Shown: piece by piece, positions 16,351 through 25,708 of the stretch
Position numbering within the stretch: position 1 is the first letter of the stretch
Layout of the letters: the number at the start of each line of letters is the position of its first letter
Source: Actinopolyspora alba
GTDB taxonomy: Bacteria > Actinomycetota > Actinomycetes > Mycobacteriales > Pseudonocardiaceae
Direction: 5' to 3'
NCBI RefSeq assembly: GCF_900112765.1
Contig: NZ_FOMZ01000005.1
Coordinates: 1 to 64,000 of the forward strand
Length of the DNA stretch: 64,000 bases
Translations under genes and position numbers: made by a program
The notes under the pieces: generated by a model
Database searches by the model: none
The model's input: the letters and a program-made list of their open reading frames with translations, nothing else
Told to the model about the DNA's origin: nothing

Positions 16351-16740
16351 TCAGGAGCGGTACCGCTCGACGTAGCGCTGCCACGCCTCGGCATCGTTCT
16401 CGGCCTGACGCTCGGCGCGCTTCTCCCGTCCGGTCCCGAGCGGGTAGCCGTGCTTGACGAGCCGGGTCTCGCAGCTCTCCACCATGGACGACGTGGAGTA
16501 GAGCAGCGACATCAGCAGCCCGCCGACGACGCACATCGCGGTGATCCAGAGCGGCCCGGGCAGCAGCAGCACGAGCAGTCCGGGCGAGACCTGCACGAAC
16601 ACCCGGGCGATGTGCCGCAGCGCCCAGGTGCGGCAGGTGACGTCGTGCAGCACCCACTCCCGGTAGCGCTCGGGCAGGCGTCCACCGTAGACGTACCAGA
16701 GCCACAGCACCGGGTTCGGACGGTTTCCGCTGCTGCTCAT
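16351..16740 (-). CDS. DUF5313 small membrane protein
   Basis: 129 residues with the family start RPNPVLWLWYVYGGRLPERY and VLHDVTCRTWALRH, then two hydrophobic helices (VQVSPGLLVLLLPGPLW, AMCVVGGLLMSLLY) and a charged tail. Found in actinobacteria; function unknown. It is 135 bp downstream of tsaE on the same strand. Confidence 0.85.
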   Translation of the reverse strand: MSSSGNRPNPVLWLWYVYGGRLPERYREWVLHDVTCRTWALRHIARVFVQVSPGLLVLLLPGPLWITAMCVVGGLLMSLLYSTSSMVESCETRLVKHGYPLGTGREKRAERQAENDAEAWQRYVERYRS

Positions 16741-16875
16741 CGTGACTCCTCACTCCTTCGGCCCGCGGTCCTCACAGAGCACCGCCCACACCGACATGAT
16801 CCCGACTCACCGCGACCACCCTCGAATCAACCGAGGAACCGACGGCGGCACGCGGCCTCGCCCCCGGCAGGACTC

Positions 16876-17358
16876 TCACTCGAAGTCGGGCGGCAGGCGT
16901 TCCTCCCAGCGCCTCCCCTGCGGGTACAGCGTGATCTCGCGGGTCTCGTCGGCGCGGCGCTCGATGCGCACCAGCAGGTTGTCCTCGGCCAGCCGCTCGG
17001 CGAAACCGCCACCCCACTCGACCACCACGGCGGCCTCGGTCAGCTCGGTGTCCAGGTCCAGATCGTCGAGCGCGGCCAGCGAGGTGAGCCGGTAGGCGTC
17101 CACGTGCACCAGCGCCGGACGACGCCAGTCCGAGGCGTAGTGCTCCCGCGCCAGCACGAAGGTGGGCGAGGTGACCCGGCCACTCACCCCCATCCCCTGG
17201 GCGATGCCGCGCGTGAGCGCGGTCTTGCCCGCCCCGAGCGGACCGTCCAACAGCACCAGGTCCCCGGCGCCGAGCACGGCACCGAGCGCGGCGCCGAACC
17301 GGTACGTGTCGTCCACGGTCGCCAGCTCGTAGGTCCAGCTCACCACATCGGAACTCAA
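16876..17358 (-). CDS. tsaE: TsaE, ATPase for tRNA t6A37 synthesis
   Basis: 160 residues. Works with TsaB, TsaC and TsaD to put threonylcarbamoyl on A37 of ANN-decoding tRNAs. P-loop GPLGAGKT is at residues 39-46, followed by RVTSPTFVLAREH and HVDAYRL, all conserved in TsaE. The start overlaps the stop of the alpha/beta hydrolase upstream by four bases. The order alr-hydrolase-tsaE is the same as in other actinobacteria. Confidence 0.96.
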   Translation of the reverse strand: MSSDVVSWTYELATVDDTYRFGAALGAVLGAGDLVLLDGPLGAGKTALTRGIAQGMGVSGRVTSPTFVLAREHYASDWRRPALVHVDAYRLTSLAALDDLDLDTELTEAAVVVEWGGGFAERLAEDNLLVRIERRADETREITLYPQGRRWEERLPPDFE

Positions 17359-18467
17359 CTGCCGCTCACCTTCTCCGCGGTCCCCTCGGTCCGCTCGTTC
17401 CGTGCCACTCGCCGAACCAGCTCGCTCAACCCCTCCGTCACCGGTTCGGCCCGTTCCAGAATCGCCATGTGACCGGCCCCCTCCAGCCGCACGAGCTCGG
17501 CGTCGGGCAGTCGCGCCGCGATCGTCTCCGAGTGCGAGAACGGGATGAGCCGGTCGGCATCACCGCCCATGACCAGCACCTCGGAGTGCCGCAGTCCCGC
17601 CAGCGCCGCCGTGCGGTCGTGCGAACCGAGGGTGTCCAGGAAGTCGGTCACGGTCTCCACCGTGGTGGAGGCGATCATGTCGTCGGTGAGGTCGACCAGC
17701 GCGGTGTCGACGTCACGATCGCCGAAGGCCAGCCTGCGGACCGCGTTCCAGGCCACGTGCGAACCGCTCCGGCGGGCGCTTTCCACCAGGTTGGGCTGCC
17801 ACTGGGCCAGCACTCCCATAGTCCTGGTCAGCGGGTTGTTCTTCGACAACCACGGCTTCGGCAGCCCCCGCGCGCCCACCTGCCCGGCCGAGGTGGACAG
17901 CAGCGCCACCCCGGCGATCCGGTCTCGGAAGAGTTCGGGCCGCTGCTCGGCCAGCGCCATGATGGCCATACCACCCATGGAGTGCCCGGCCAGCACCACC
18001 GGCCCGCGCCGCGCGGTCGCCCGCAGCACCGCGTCCAGATCCCTGCCCAACTGCTCGATGGTGCAGTTGGCCCGCCTGGAGTGGCCGGAGCGCCCGTGGC
18101 TGCGCTGGTCGTAGAGCACCAACCGCACGTTGGGGTCGGACAGCCGCGGCAGATCCCTGCGCTGGAAGTGCCAGCACCGCGAGTCCAACGAGTAGCCGTG
18201 CACGAGCACCACGGTCAGCTCGGCCTCCCCGCCGTCGGCGGGACCTACCTCCTGCACCGCCAGCGGCACCCCGTCGTCGGCGGCGACGGTGGACCCGCGG
18301 TCGGGTTCGAGCCTGCCCAGCGCCTCGCCCTGGTAGGGGTCGTCCTCGGCGCCGTTCCTGCGCTGCACGGCGATCCGCGAGCTGTACGAGGCGAGGCTCA
18401 CGGCGGTACCGGTCACCACGGCACCCACCATCCCGGCGGACCAGGCGAGCGCGTGCCACGGCTTCAT
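17355..18467 (-). CDS. Alpha/beta-hydrolase with an N-terminal membrane anchor
   Basis: 370 residues. Residues 5-27 form a hydrophobic anchor or uncleaved signal (ALAWSAGMVGAVVTGTAVSL). The catalytic domain shows VVLVHGYS for the oxyanion hole, the nucleophile elbow GHSMGG with Ser163, an acid region near MGGDADRLIP and His in GAGHMAILE, so the triad is complete. Substrate unknown. ATG 18467 overlaps the alr stop as ATGA, and the end overlaps tsaE, so the three genes are one operon. The longer frame to 18560 lies inside alr and is not used. Confidence 0.9.
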   Translation of the reverse strand: MKPWHALAWSAGMVGAVVTGTAVSLASYSSRIAVQRRNGAEDDPYQGEALGRLEPDRGSTVAADDGVPLAVQEVGPADGGEAELTVVLVHGYSLDSRCWHFQRRDLPRLSDPNVRLVLYDQRSHGRSGHSRRANCTIEQLGRDLDAVLRATARRGPVVLAGHSMGGMAIMALAEQRPELFRDRIAGVALLSTSAGQVGARGLPKPWLSKNNPLTRTMGVLAQWQPNLVESARRSGSHVAWNAVRRLAFGDRDVDTALVDLTDDMIASTTVETVTDFLDTLGSHDRTAALAGLRHSEVLVMGGDADRLIPFSHSETIAARLPDAELVRLEGAGHMAILERAEPVTEGLSELVRRVARNERTEGTAEKVSGS

Positions 18468-19633
18468 AGCGTGTCCTCCGCCACCACGGTTCGGGTCACG
18501 CGCGGACGATACATACCGGTCACGATCTCGTAGTGGATGGTGCCGAGTTCGTCGGCCCACTCCGCGGCCGTGGGCTCACCGCGATCGCCCGGCCCGAACA
18601 GCACCACCTCGTCCCCCTCGGCGACCCGATCGTCGTCGCAGCGGACCACGATCTGGTCCATGCACACCCGGCCCACCACGGGACGGCGCTCGCCGCCGAG
18701 CAGCACCGAGAACCGGTCGGACAGCGAACGCGGCACCCCGTCGGCGTAGCCGACCGGAACCAGCGCCAGGTTGGTGTCGGTGGGGGCCGTCCAGCTGTGA
18801 CCGTAGGAGACGCTCTCACCAGCCGCGATCCGTTTGGTCAGCGCCACCGAGGAGCGGAAGGTCATGGCGGGGCGCAGCCCGTGGTCGCCCTCCTGCGGGA
18901 CCGGGTCGAGCCCGTAGACCGCGATGCCGGGGCGAACCATGTCGAAGCGCAGGTCGGGTCGGGTCAGCAACGCGGCGGAGTTCGCCAGGTGGCGCAGCGG
19001 GCGCAGCCCGGCCGCCAGGGCTCGCTCGTGGGCGTGCCGGAACCGCTCGGCCTGCGTCTCGATCGAGGGATGGCCCGGTTCGTCGGCGCAGGCCAGGTGC
19101 GACCACACGGCGAACACCTCCACCGCGCCGTCGGCCTCGGCCTTGGCGGCCAGCGCCACCAGCCGTTCCCACGACTCGGCGGGCGCGCCGTTGCGGTGCA
19201 GCCCGGTGTCGATCTTGAGGTGGATCCGGGCGGTGTGCCCGGTGGATTCGGCGGCTGCCACGACATCCAGCAGCTGCGTCTCGGAGGACACCGACAGGTC
19301 CACCCCGGCGCGCACCGCGCCCGCGACGTCGTCACCGTGCTGGTACAGCCAGCACAGCAGCGGGGCGGAGATCCCACGCTCCCGCAGTTCGAGCGCTTCC
19401 GGGATCGAGGCGACGCCCAGCCAATCGGCCCCGGAACGCAGTGCTGCCTCGGCAACGGTCGAAGCACCGTGGCCGTAGCCGTCGGACTTGACCACGACCA
19501 TGGTCCGCGCGCCGGACTCGCTCGCGTGTCCGGAGAGCACGGCCACGTTGTGCCGGATGGCCGCGAGATCGATGCGCAGATCGGCACGGCGCGCGGGACG
19601 TTCGTTCATCCTGCTCATAATCGCACAATCCAT
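18464..19633 (-). CDS. alr: Alanine racemase
   Basis: PLP enzyme that interconverts L- and D-alanine for peptidoglycan. 389 residues, usual size. The PLP lysine is K49 in VVVKSDGYGHG and the second catalytic base is Y277 in SVSYGHSW; both are present. CMDQIVVR is a further family motif. ATG 19633 has GGGGA five bases upstream; ATG 19618 and 19609 are alternatives. First gene of alr-hydrolase-tsaE. Confidence 0.96.
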   Translation of the reverse strand: MDCAIMSRMNERPARRADLRIDLAAIRHNVAVLSGHASESGARTMVVVKSDGYGHGASTVAEAALRSGADWLGVASIPEALELRERGISAPLLCWLYQHGDDVAGAVRAGVDLSVSSETQLLDVVAAAESTGHTARIHLKIDTGLHRNGAPAESWERLVALAAKAEADGAVEVFAVWSHLACADEPGHPSIETQAERFRHAHERALAAGLRPLRHLANSAALLTRPDLRFDMVRPGIAVYGLDPVPQEGDHGLRPAMTFRSSVALTKRIAAGESVSYGHSWTAPTDTNLALVPVGYADGVPRSLSDRFSVLLGGERRPVVGRVCMDQIVVRCDDDRVAEGDEVVLFGPGDRGEPTAAEWADELGTIHYEIVTGMYRPRVTRTVVAEDTL

Positions 19634-19769
19634 GAGCGTCCCCGCTCGGCTGCGGCACTACTCGCTTCGCGGAACCTCGCGCACCGAAGGGCACCGCGAT
19701 GCGTCAGCGGAACAGGACATGCCGCGGCACCAGCGACCTCCCTGGAAAACACTCGCTACCGGGTTGGGT

Positions 19770-21308
19770 TCAGGGAGTCGTCGCGGCCACGGCACGGACC
19801 TCGCGGACGGCGTCGGGGACCGCGTCCAGCAGGGCGGAGGCGCCGATCGGTGCCCCCACCGGATCGGCGTCGCAGGGCTCGGCGGAAGCGGTCGGGGCGC
19901 GGCCACCGGCGGCGGCGATCTCGGCGGCCCGCGCGTGCACGTGCGCGGCGCTGCCGCAGGCCCACAGCGGATCCGTCCCGGCCGCGAGCAGCTTTCCGAT
20001 CATGCCGGTGAGCACGTCGCCGGAGCCGGCCGTGGCGGGCCAGGCTTGTTCGCAGGGGTGCACCAGGACACGCCCGTCCGGGTCGGCGATCACGGTGGTG
20101 TTGCCCTTCAACAGCACCACGGCCGAACAGCGCCGAGCCACCTCGCGCACCGCCGCCACTCGATCCGCCGGACGCTGCCCGGCCAACCGGGCGAACTCGC
20201 CCTCGTGCGGGGTGAGCACCAGCGGAACGTCCGGGTCCCGCACGTCCCACAACGTCTCGTCACCGGCGAACAGCGTGATCGCGTCCGCGTCGGCCACCAC
20301 CGGCTTGGCGTCGTCGAGCACCGCCGCGAGCACCTCACGACCGGCCGCCCCGGTGCCGATCCCCGGCCCCACCGACCACGCCTGCACCCGGCCCGCGTCG
20401 CCGACCGAACCGACCGCGACCACCTCGGGCCAACGCTGCCGCACCGCATCGGCGGCGGGTCCCGCGTAACGCACCATCCCCGAGGCGGTGTGCACCGCTC
20501 CGCCCGCCGCGAGCATCGCGGCGCCCGGGAAGTTCGCCGACCCCGCGGCGACCCCGAGCACCCCCTGGCTGTACTTGTCGTCCGCCGGACGGGGAACCGG
20601 CCAGGACCGTCCCACCTCGCCCGCTTCCGGAACCGAGCAGTCCGGTTCCTCCAGGTGCGGGTCGAGCCCGATGTCGACCACCACCACCTCACCGGAGCGC
20701 ACCAGCCCCGCACCGAGCACGTGGCACGGTTTGCGTCCACCGAACGTGACGGTCAGGGTCGCCGAGACGGCGGGGCCGTCCACGGCACCGGTCACCGGAT
20801 CCACTCCGCTGGGCAGGTCGACCGCGACCACCGGGGCATTCACCCGGTTCACGGCGGCAGCGGCGAGCGGACGCAACGGGCCGTGCGCGGCGAGGCCGAC
20901 TATCCCGTCGACCACCACATCGGCGCGTCGCAGCGCCTCGGCGGCGACATCGGCCAGCCCGGGATCGTCGGCGGCATCCGCCGCCGCCACGACGCGGCCT
21001 CCTGCGGCACGCAGCGCACGCAGCCCCTCGGGGTGGGTCTTCTCGGGGGAGAGCAGTACCGCCGTGACCCCCACGCCCCGGTCGCGCAGCAGGGCACCCG
21101 CCCAGAGCGCGTCACCGCCGTTGTTGCCCGCCCCGACGAGCAGTGCGACGCGTCGGCCCGCGACGCGGCCGAGACGTTCGGCGAGCAACCGGCGCACCCA
21201 CAGCGCCAACCCGTTGGCCGCGCGCCGCATGACCACGGGTTCCGCCACCGTTCGGAACAACCGCTGTTCCGCCGCGCGCACCTGGTCGGGGGTCCACACA
21301 CCGTGCAA
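19770..21308 (-). CDS. nnr: Bifunctional NAD(P)HX epimerase/dehydratase
   Basis: About 512 residues; repairs hydrated NAD(P)H in the cytosol. The N-terminal YjeF domain (epimerase) shows LLVGAGNNGGDALWAG, VVDGIVGL and VDLPSGVD; the C-terminal ribokinase-like domain (ADP-dependent dehydratase) shows GSANFPGAAMLAA, VGPGIG, VLTPHEGEFARL and AGSGDVLTGMI. TTG at 21308 is chosen because AGGAGG lies exactly seven bases upstream; a GTG three codons later is the alternative. Both domains look intact. Sits between glmS and alr, as in mycobacteria. Confidence 0.94.
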   Translation of the reverse strand: MHGVWTPDQVRAAEQRLFRTVAEPVVMRRAANGLALWVRRLLAERLGRVAGRRVALLVGAGNNGGDALWAGALLRDRGVGVTAVLLSPEKTHPEGLRALRAAGGRVVAAADAADDPGLADVAAEALRRADVVVDGIVGLAAHGPLRPLAAAAVNRVNAPVVAVDLPSGVDPVTGAVDGPAVSATLTVTFGGRKPCHVLGAGLVRSGEVVVVDIGLDPHLEEPDCSVPEAGEVGRSWPVPRPADDKYSQGVLGVAAGSANFPGAAMLAAGGAVHTASGMVRYAGPAADAVRQRWPEVVAVGSVGDAGRVQAWSVGPGIGTGAAGREVLAAVLDDAKPVVADADAITLFAGDETLWDVRDPDVPLVLTPHEGEFARLAGQRPADRVAAVREVARRCSAVVLLKGNTTVIADPDGRVLVHPCEQAWPATAGSGDVLTGMIGKLLAAGTDPLWACGSAAHVHARAAEIAAAGGRAPTASAEPCDADPVGAPIGASALLDAVPDAVREVRAVAATTP

Positions 21309-21422
21309 GTCGGAGCCTCCTGGCGGTTCCACTGTCGACGTTTCCGTTCCTCCCCGCCGGTTGCCGACTCGGCGGGTCGCCGACTCGGCAGGATGCGGAC
21401 TCGGCGGGGAGGACGATTCGGA

Positions 21423-23285
21423 TCACTCCACGGTGACCGATTTGGCGAGATTACGCGGCTTGTCCACGTCGTAGCCACGGTGGCGGGCGATCTCGGCGGC
21501 GAGCACCTGCAACGGGACGGTGGAGACCAGCGGCTGCAGCAGGGTCGGCACGGCGGGAATCTCGATCAGCTCGTCGGCGAACGGCCGGACCGCCTCGTCA
21601 CCCTCCTCGGCGATGACGACGGTGCGCGCACCCCGCGCCTGGATCTCGCGGATGTTGGACAGCAGTTTGGCGTGCAGCTGGGAGTGCCCCTTGGCAGAGG
21701 GCATCTGCACCACGACCGGCAGACCGTCCTCGATCAGCGCGATCGGCCCGTGCTTGAGCTCGCCCGCGGCGAAGCCCTCCGCGTGCATGTAGGCGAGCTC
21801 CTTGAGCTTGAGCGCGCCCTCCAGCGCCACCGGGTATCCGACGTGCCTGCCCAGGAACAGCACCGCCTTGGCATCGCACATCCGGGTGGCCAGCTCCCGA
21901 ACCTGGGGGACGGTCTCGAGCACGGAGCGCACCGCCTCGGGCATCGCGGCCAGTTCGGAGAACTCGTGCTCCAGCTCGTCGGTGTACTTGGTGCCGCGTG
22001 CCTGCGCCAGGGCCAGCCCCACCAGGTAGTTCGCCGCGATCTGAGCGAGGAAGGTCTTGGTGGCGGCCACGCCGATCTCCGGACCCGCGTGGGTGTAGAG
22101 CACCGCGTCCGACTCGCGCGGGATCTGCGAACCGTTGGTGTTGCTGATCGCCAGCACCCTGGCGTGCTGGGTACGGGCGTGCCGCACCGCCTCCAGCGTG
22201 TCGGCGGTCTCGCCGGACTGCGAGATCGCCACCACCAGCGTGTCCCTGCCCAGCACCGGATCGCGGTAGCGGAACTCGCTGGCGAGTTCCACCTCGACCG
22301 GGATGCGGCACCAGTGCTCGATGGCGTACTTGGCGAGCAACCCGGAGTGGTAAGCGGTGCCGCAGGCGACCACGAAGACCTTGTTGATGTCCCGGAGATC
22401 CTGCTCGCTGATCCGCTGTTCGTCCAGCACCACACCGCCGTCGGCGAAGTGCCCGCGCAGCGTGTTGCTCAGCGCCTCGGGCTGCTCCTCGATCTCCTTG
22501 AGCATGAAGTAGTCGTGCCCGCCCTTCTCGGCGGCGGACAGGTCCCAGTCGACGCTGAACGGCCTGGTCTCGACCTCGGTACCCGCGAAATCGGTGACCC
22601 GGTAGCCGTCGCGGGTGATGGTGACCAGCTGGTCCTGCCCCAGCTCGACGGCGTTCCTGGTGTGCTCGATGAAGGCCGCCACGTCCGAGGCGACGAAGGT
22701 CTCGCCCTCGCCCACGCCCACGACCAACGGAGAGGAGCGCCGGGCGGCGACGATCTTGTCGTGCTGGTCGGCGTGCGTGACCACCAGCGTGAAAGCGCCG
22801 GACAGCCGGGCGGCCACGGTCCCGAGCGCGGCGGTGAGATCACCGGCGGCCGGACCGGCGGCATACGCCCTGCCCACCAGGTGTGCGACCACCTCGCTGT
22901 CGGTGTCGCTGCTCAGTTCGATGCCGTCGTTCTCCAGCTCGGCGCGGAGCTCAGCGAAGTTCTCGATGATCCCGTTGTGGACCACCGCCACCTTGCCGGT
23001 GGAGTCACGGTGGGGATGGGCGTTGCGGTCGGTGGGGGCGCCGTGGGTGGCCCACCGGGTGTGTCCCATACCCGCCGTACCGACGAAGTGCTCGCGCCCG
23101 TCCTCGGTGACCCGCTGTTCGAGGTTCGACAGCGCACCGGCCGAACGCCGCACGGCCAGCGAGCCGTCGCCGTCGAGCAGGGCGACGCCCGCCGAGTCGT
23201 AGCCCCGGTACTCCAACCGCCCCAGCCCCTGGAGCACCACGTCGAGGGCCGAGCGATGTCCTAGATAACCCACAATGCCGCACAC
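21423..23285 (-). CDS. glmS: Glutamine-fructose-6-phosphate aminotransferase
   Basis: 620 residues; makes glucosamine-6-phosphate, first step to UDP-GlcNAc. The start is GTG 23285, giving M-CGIVGYLGHRSALDVV, so that Cys2 becomes the N-terminal nucleophile of the glutaminase domain. GHTRWATHG and GIIENF are present. Two SIS sugar-isomerase domains follow (VACGTAYHSGLLAKY, ISQSGETADTL, LGRHVGYPVALEGALKLKEL) and the canonical tail AKSVTVE. Works with glmM at 29886-31220. Confidence 0.97.
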   Translation of the reverse strand: MCGIVGYLGHRSALDVVLQGLGRLEYRGYDSAGVALLDGDGSLAVRRSAGALSNLEQRVTEDGREHFVGTAGMGHTRWATHGAPTDRNAHPHRDSTGKVAVVHNGIIENFAELRAELENDGIELSSDTDSEVVAHLVGRAYAAGPAAGDLTAALGTVAARLSGAFTLVVTHADQHDKIVAARRSSPLVVGVGEGETFVASDVAAFIEHTRNAVELGQDQLVTITRDGYRVTDFAGTEVETRPFSVDWDLSAAEKGGHDYFMLKEIEEQPEALSNTLRGHFADGGVVLDEQRISEQDLRDINKVFVVACGTAYHSGLLAKYAIEHWCRIPVEVELASEFRYRDPVLGRDTLVVAISQSGETADTLEAVRHARTQHARVLAISNTNGSQIPRESDAVLYTHAGPEIGVAATKTFLAQIAANYLVGLALAQARGTKYTDELEHEFSELAAMPEAVRSVLETVPQVRELATRMCDAKAVLFLGRHVGYPVALEGALKLKELAYMHAEGFAAGELKHGPIALIEDGLPVVVQMPSAKGHSQLHAKLLSNIREIQARGARTVVIAEEGDEAVRPFADELIEIPAVPTLLQPLVSTVPLQVLAAEIARHRGYDVDKPRNLAKSVTVE

Positions 23286-23408
23286 TCGACCCAGCATAGC
23301 CAGCGGAGATGGTCTGAACCTGACACCTGTCCTCCACCCGGGTGTCGCTCGATCGTCCGGCCGGTCACTGCCACGGGTGACGGGAAGTATCCGCTACCGT
23401 GACGAGTC
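23286..23408. promoter_or_regulatory. Divergent promoter region glmS / hydrolase-like gene
   Basis: 123 bp between divergent starts. No glmS ribozyme-like element can be seen and the space is too short for one plus promoters. No -10/-35 boxes assigned. Confidence 0.4.
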
Positions 23409-24227
23409 ATGGCCCACAACGCCAAGAAGGCGCTCCAGGAGCTCGCGCGACGGGGACCCCACGACGTGCTGCACGGTGACCTCGCGCTCGTCGGCCTGCC
23501 CGGCATCGTCTGCGCGCCGCGCGGCGGGCGGGGGTTGGCCGCCATCGCGTTCGGGCACGGCTGGCTGCAACCGGCACGGCGTTACACCGGGCTGCTGCGC
23601 CACCTGGCCTCCTGGGGATTCGTGGTGGCCGCGCCGAGCACGCACACCGGGCCGTTCGCCTCGCACCGGATGTTCGCGGCCGACCTGCGAACCGCGCTGG
23701 ACATCTGCGTCAACGTGCGGCTCGGCGAGGGCGACATCAGCGTCGACGAACGTCGGCTGGCGGTGGCGGGACACGGCATGGGCGGTGGTTGTGCCGTGCT
23801 GGCCGCCGCCGAGGACAGCCGGATCCGCGCGGTGGCGGGGTTGGGCACCTCCGAGACCATGCCCTCGGCGATCGCGGCCGCCGGGCGGGTGAGCACGCCG
23901 GGGTTGCAGCTGGCCGGGGAACGCGACCTGCTGGCCGCCGCGCGCTCCAACGCGGAACCGATCACCCGCGCCTGGGGCGGTCCGGCGCAGCTGCGAACCG
24001 TGCGCAAGGCGGGTCACCTCGCGTTCACCGAGGGCAGGCACTGGAGCGAGCTGCTGCTGCAGGGCAAGTCGCACTACGGTTCGCAACGGCTCTCGCGCGC
24101 GCTGCTCACTGCCTTCTTCCTGCGCACGCTGACCGGCGACAAGCGGGGACAGGAGCTGCTGACCAACGACGTCTCCGGCGCCGGGATCGACGGCGAGCAC
24201 AGCAAGGGGGCGCTGGCCGCCGCGTGA
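23409..24227 (+). CDS. Alpha/beta-hydrolase fold protein (dienelactone-hydrolase-like) lacking the nucleophilic serine
   Basis: 272 residues, no signal peptide. The fold is recognisable: AIAFGHGWLQPARRYTGLLR for the oxyanion strand, GFVVAAPSTHTG, and the nucleophile elbow AGHGMGGG. At the place of the serine (GHSMGG) the codon is ggc, Gly123. A histidine remains in KAGHLAFTEG. It may thus be a non-enzymatic member, or use a different residue. It is divergent from glmS, a position taken in M. tuberculosis by a gene of like size (Rv3438). Confidence 0.82.
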   Translation: MAHNAKKALQELARRGPHDVLHGDLALVGLPGIVCAPRGGRGLAAIAFGHGWLQPARRYTGLLRHLASWGFVVAAPSTHTGPFASHRMFAADLRTALDICVNVRLGEGDISVDERRLAVAGHGMGGGCAVLAAAEDSRIRAVAGLGTSETMPSAIAAAGRVSTPGLQLAGERDLLAAARSNAEPITRAWGGPAQLRTVRKAGHLAFTEGRHWSELLLQGKSHYGSQRLSRALLTAFFLRTLTGDKRGQELLTNDVSGAGIDGEHSKGALAAA

Positions 24228-24281
24228 CGGAAAACTCCGGACGGAACACGGCAGCGGCTTGATCCACCAGAATGACGGATC

Positions 24282-25589
24282 ATGAGCACGCCACAGCCGC
24301 CGCCCGGCGTACCGCAGCAGCCCCAACCGGGCGGCGCGCCCTACCCGCAACAGCCCCCTACGCAGCAACCGCCACCGATGCCGCAGCAGGGGCAGCAGGT
24401 GCCGTATTGGGGCTACCCGGACCCCGGGGCGCAGCCAGGGGGACAGCAGAACTGGGGACAGCAGCCTGCCGGAACTGGTCAAACCGGGGCCTACGGCTAT
24501 CCGGCTCCCAACGCGGGTCACGGGTGGCAGTACGGCGCCGCCCACCAGCAGTCACCCGTCCAGCGACAGGCAGCGGGCCCGGTCGACGACACCGGCAGGC
24601 CACTGGCGATCATCATCGCCGTCTGGGCGATCATCGCGGGGCTGCGGACACTGATCGACTACCCCATCGACATGGTTCAGTTCTGGATGGAGTACGGCGG
24701 TTACTCCACCGTGCCGATGACCATCGCCTGGGAATCGTGGAACTTCCTGTCCCTGCTCGACGCGGCGGCGCTGGTCACAGTCGGCATACTGCTGTTCGCC
24801 AGGCGACACAAGGCGCGTTTCTTCGCCACAGCGGTAATAGCACTGACGGTGACGCTGTACGTCATGGATGTAATCTTCTATTTCATCTGGACGCCGGATC
24901 ACATAGAGCACCTTTACGAGTACTTCTACAGCTGGATCCAGCTTTCCGGTAACGCTTTCTATCTGATTCCCGCCGTTTTCGCACTACTCCCGGGAACATC
25001 CCGCACGCTGCGCACGAAACCGAAGCAGCAACAACCACCGCGACAACCGACCCCTGCCGGCCCCCACCCCGCTTATCCCGGACAACCACAACCGCTGGGC
25101 CCCACTCCAGCCACGCCCCGGCGGAGCGGGAAATCTCCGGCTCCCACAATCCTGGGAATAGCAACAATTGTCATCTCCGGTATCGCCCTGGCGATTTCCG
25201 TTACACACCTGGTGAGCCAGATAACAACGTGGCACATGGTCAAAGCGGTCACAACGATATGGATCCTGGACGGAGCAGTACTGCTCGTACTGGGAATAAT
25301 GCTGCTGACGCGTACGCACCTCGTGAAGGGAATCGCCGTGGGCGGCATGGCAGTATCCGCTATCGCAGTCTGCTTGGGAGTATTCGATTTCGGGCTCGGC
25401 GTGTACGACTGGCGGACGCCGTTGAATGTCGGTTACACCATGGAAACCGCGGACGGAATCATGTTCTACTGCTCGATCCTGGTGGCGATGCTGGTTTTCC
25501 TGCCCTCCGTGCTGCACTCGTTGCGCCGGAAACCGGTCCCACAGCCGCCGCAGCAGCAGTACTACTACGGCACACCCACCGGTTACTGA
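24282..25589 (+). CDS. Pro/Gln-rich multi-pass membrane protein
   Basis: 435 residues. The first ~95 are a disordered Pro/Gln/Gly tract (starts STPQPPPGVPQQPQPGG). Two four-helix membrane blocks follow, about 105-235 and 285-415, joined by a second Pro/Gln linker (KPKQQQPPRQPTPAGPHP). The blocks resemble each other in layout, which suggests an internal duplication. A short PQPPQQQYYYG tail ends the protein. Function unknown; the N-terminus likely faces the cytoplasm. It may be co-transcribed with the hydrolase-like gene 54 bp upstream. A 12-bp hairpin follows. Confidence 0.78.
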   Translation: MSTPQPPPGVPQQPQPGGAPYPQQPPTQQPPPMPQQGQQVPYWGYPDPGAQPGGQQNWGQQPAGTGQTGAYGYPAPNAGHGWQYGAAHQQSPVQRQAAGPVDDTGRPLAIIIAVWAIIAGLRTLIDYPIDMVQFWMEYGGYSTVPMTIAWESWNFLSLLDAAALVTVGILLFARRHKARFFATAVIALTVTLYVMDVIFYFIWTPDHIEHLYEYFYSWIQLSGNAFYLIPAVFALLPGTSRTLRTKPKQQQPPRQPTPAGPHPAYPGQPQPLGPTPATPRRSGKSPAPTILGIATIVISGIALAISVTHLVSQITTWHMVKAVTTIWILDGAVLLVLGIMLLTRTHLVKGIAVGGMAVSAIAVCLGVFDFGLGVYDWRTPLNVGYTMETADGIMFYCSILVAMLVFLPSVLHSLRRKPVPQPPQQQYYYGTPTGY

Positions 25590-25604
25590 CACCGACGGGC
25601 GGCG

Positions 25605-25637
25605 TCGGCCCGTGAGCGGAACCGTCTCACGGGCCGA
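25605..25637. terminator. Hairpin between convergent genes
   Basis: 12-bp stem TCGGCCCGTGAG with a 9-base loop, 15 bp after the plus-strand stop. Confidence 0.75.
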
Positions 25638-25708
25638 ACAAAGTCCCACTCCGCCCCCAGAATTCCGACCGCAGGGCTCCCCAGCCGGGGGTCTCCGGCG
25701 GACGGCCA

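Noticed and set aside
19488-23264. Very long plus-strand open frame (over 1200 codons) opposite alr, nnr and glmS
   Set aside because: It is the antisense shadow of GC-rich genes with clear families on the minus strand; its translation is His/Arg/Gly-rich with no motif.
23286-23408. glmS ribozyme or riboswitch
   Set aside because: Only 123 bp are free before glmS and no ribozyme-like core could be seen; such elements are not expected in actinomycetes.
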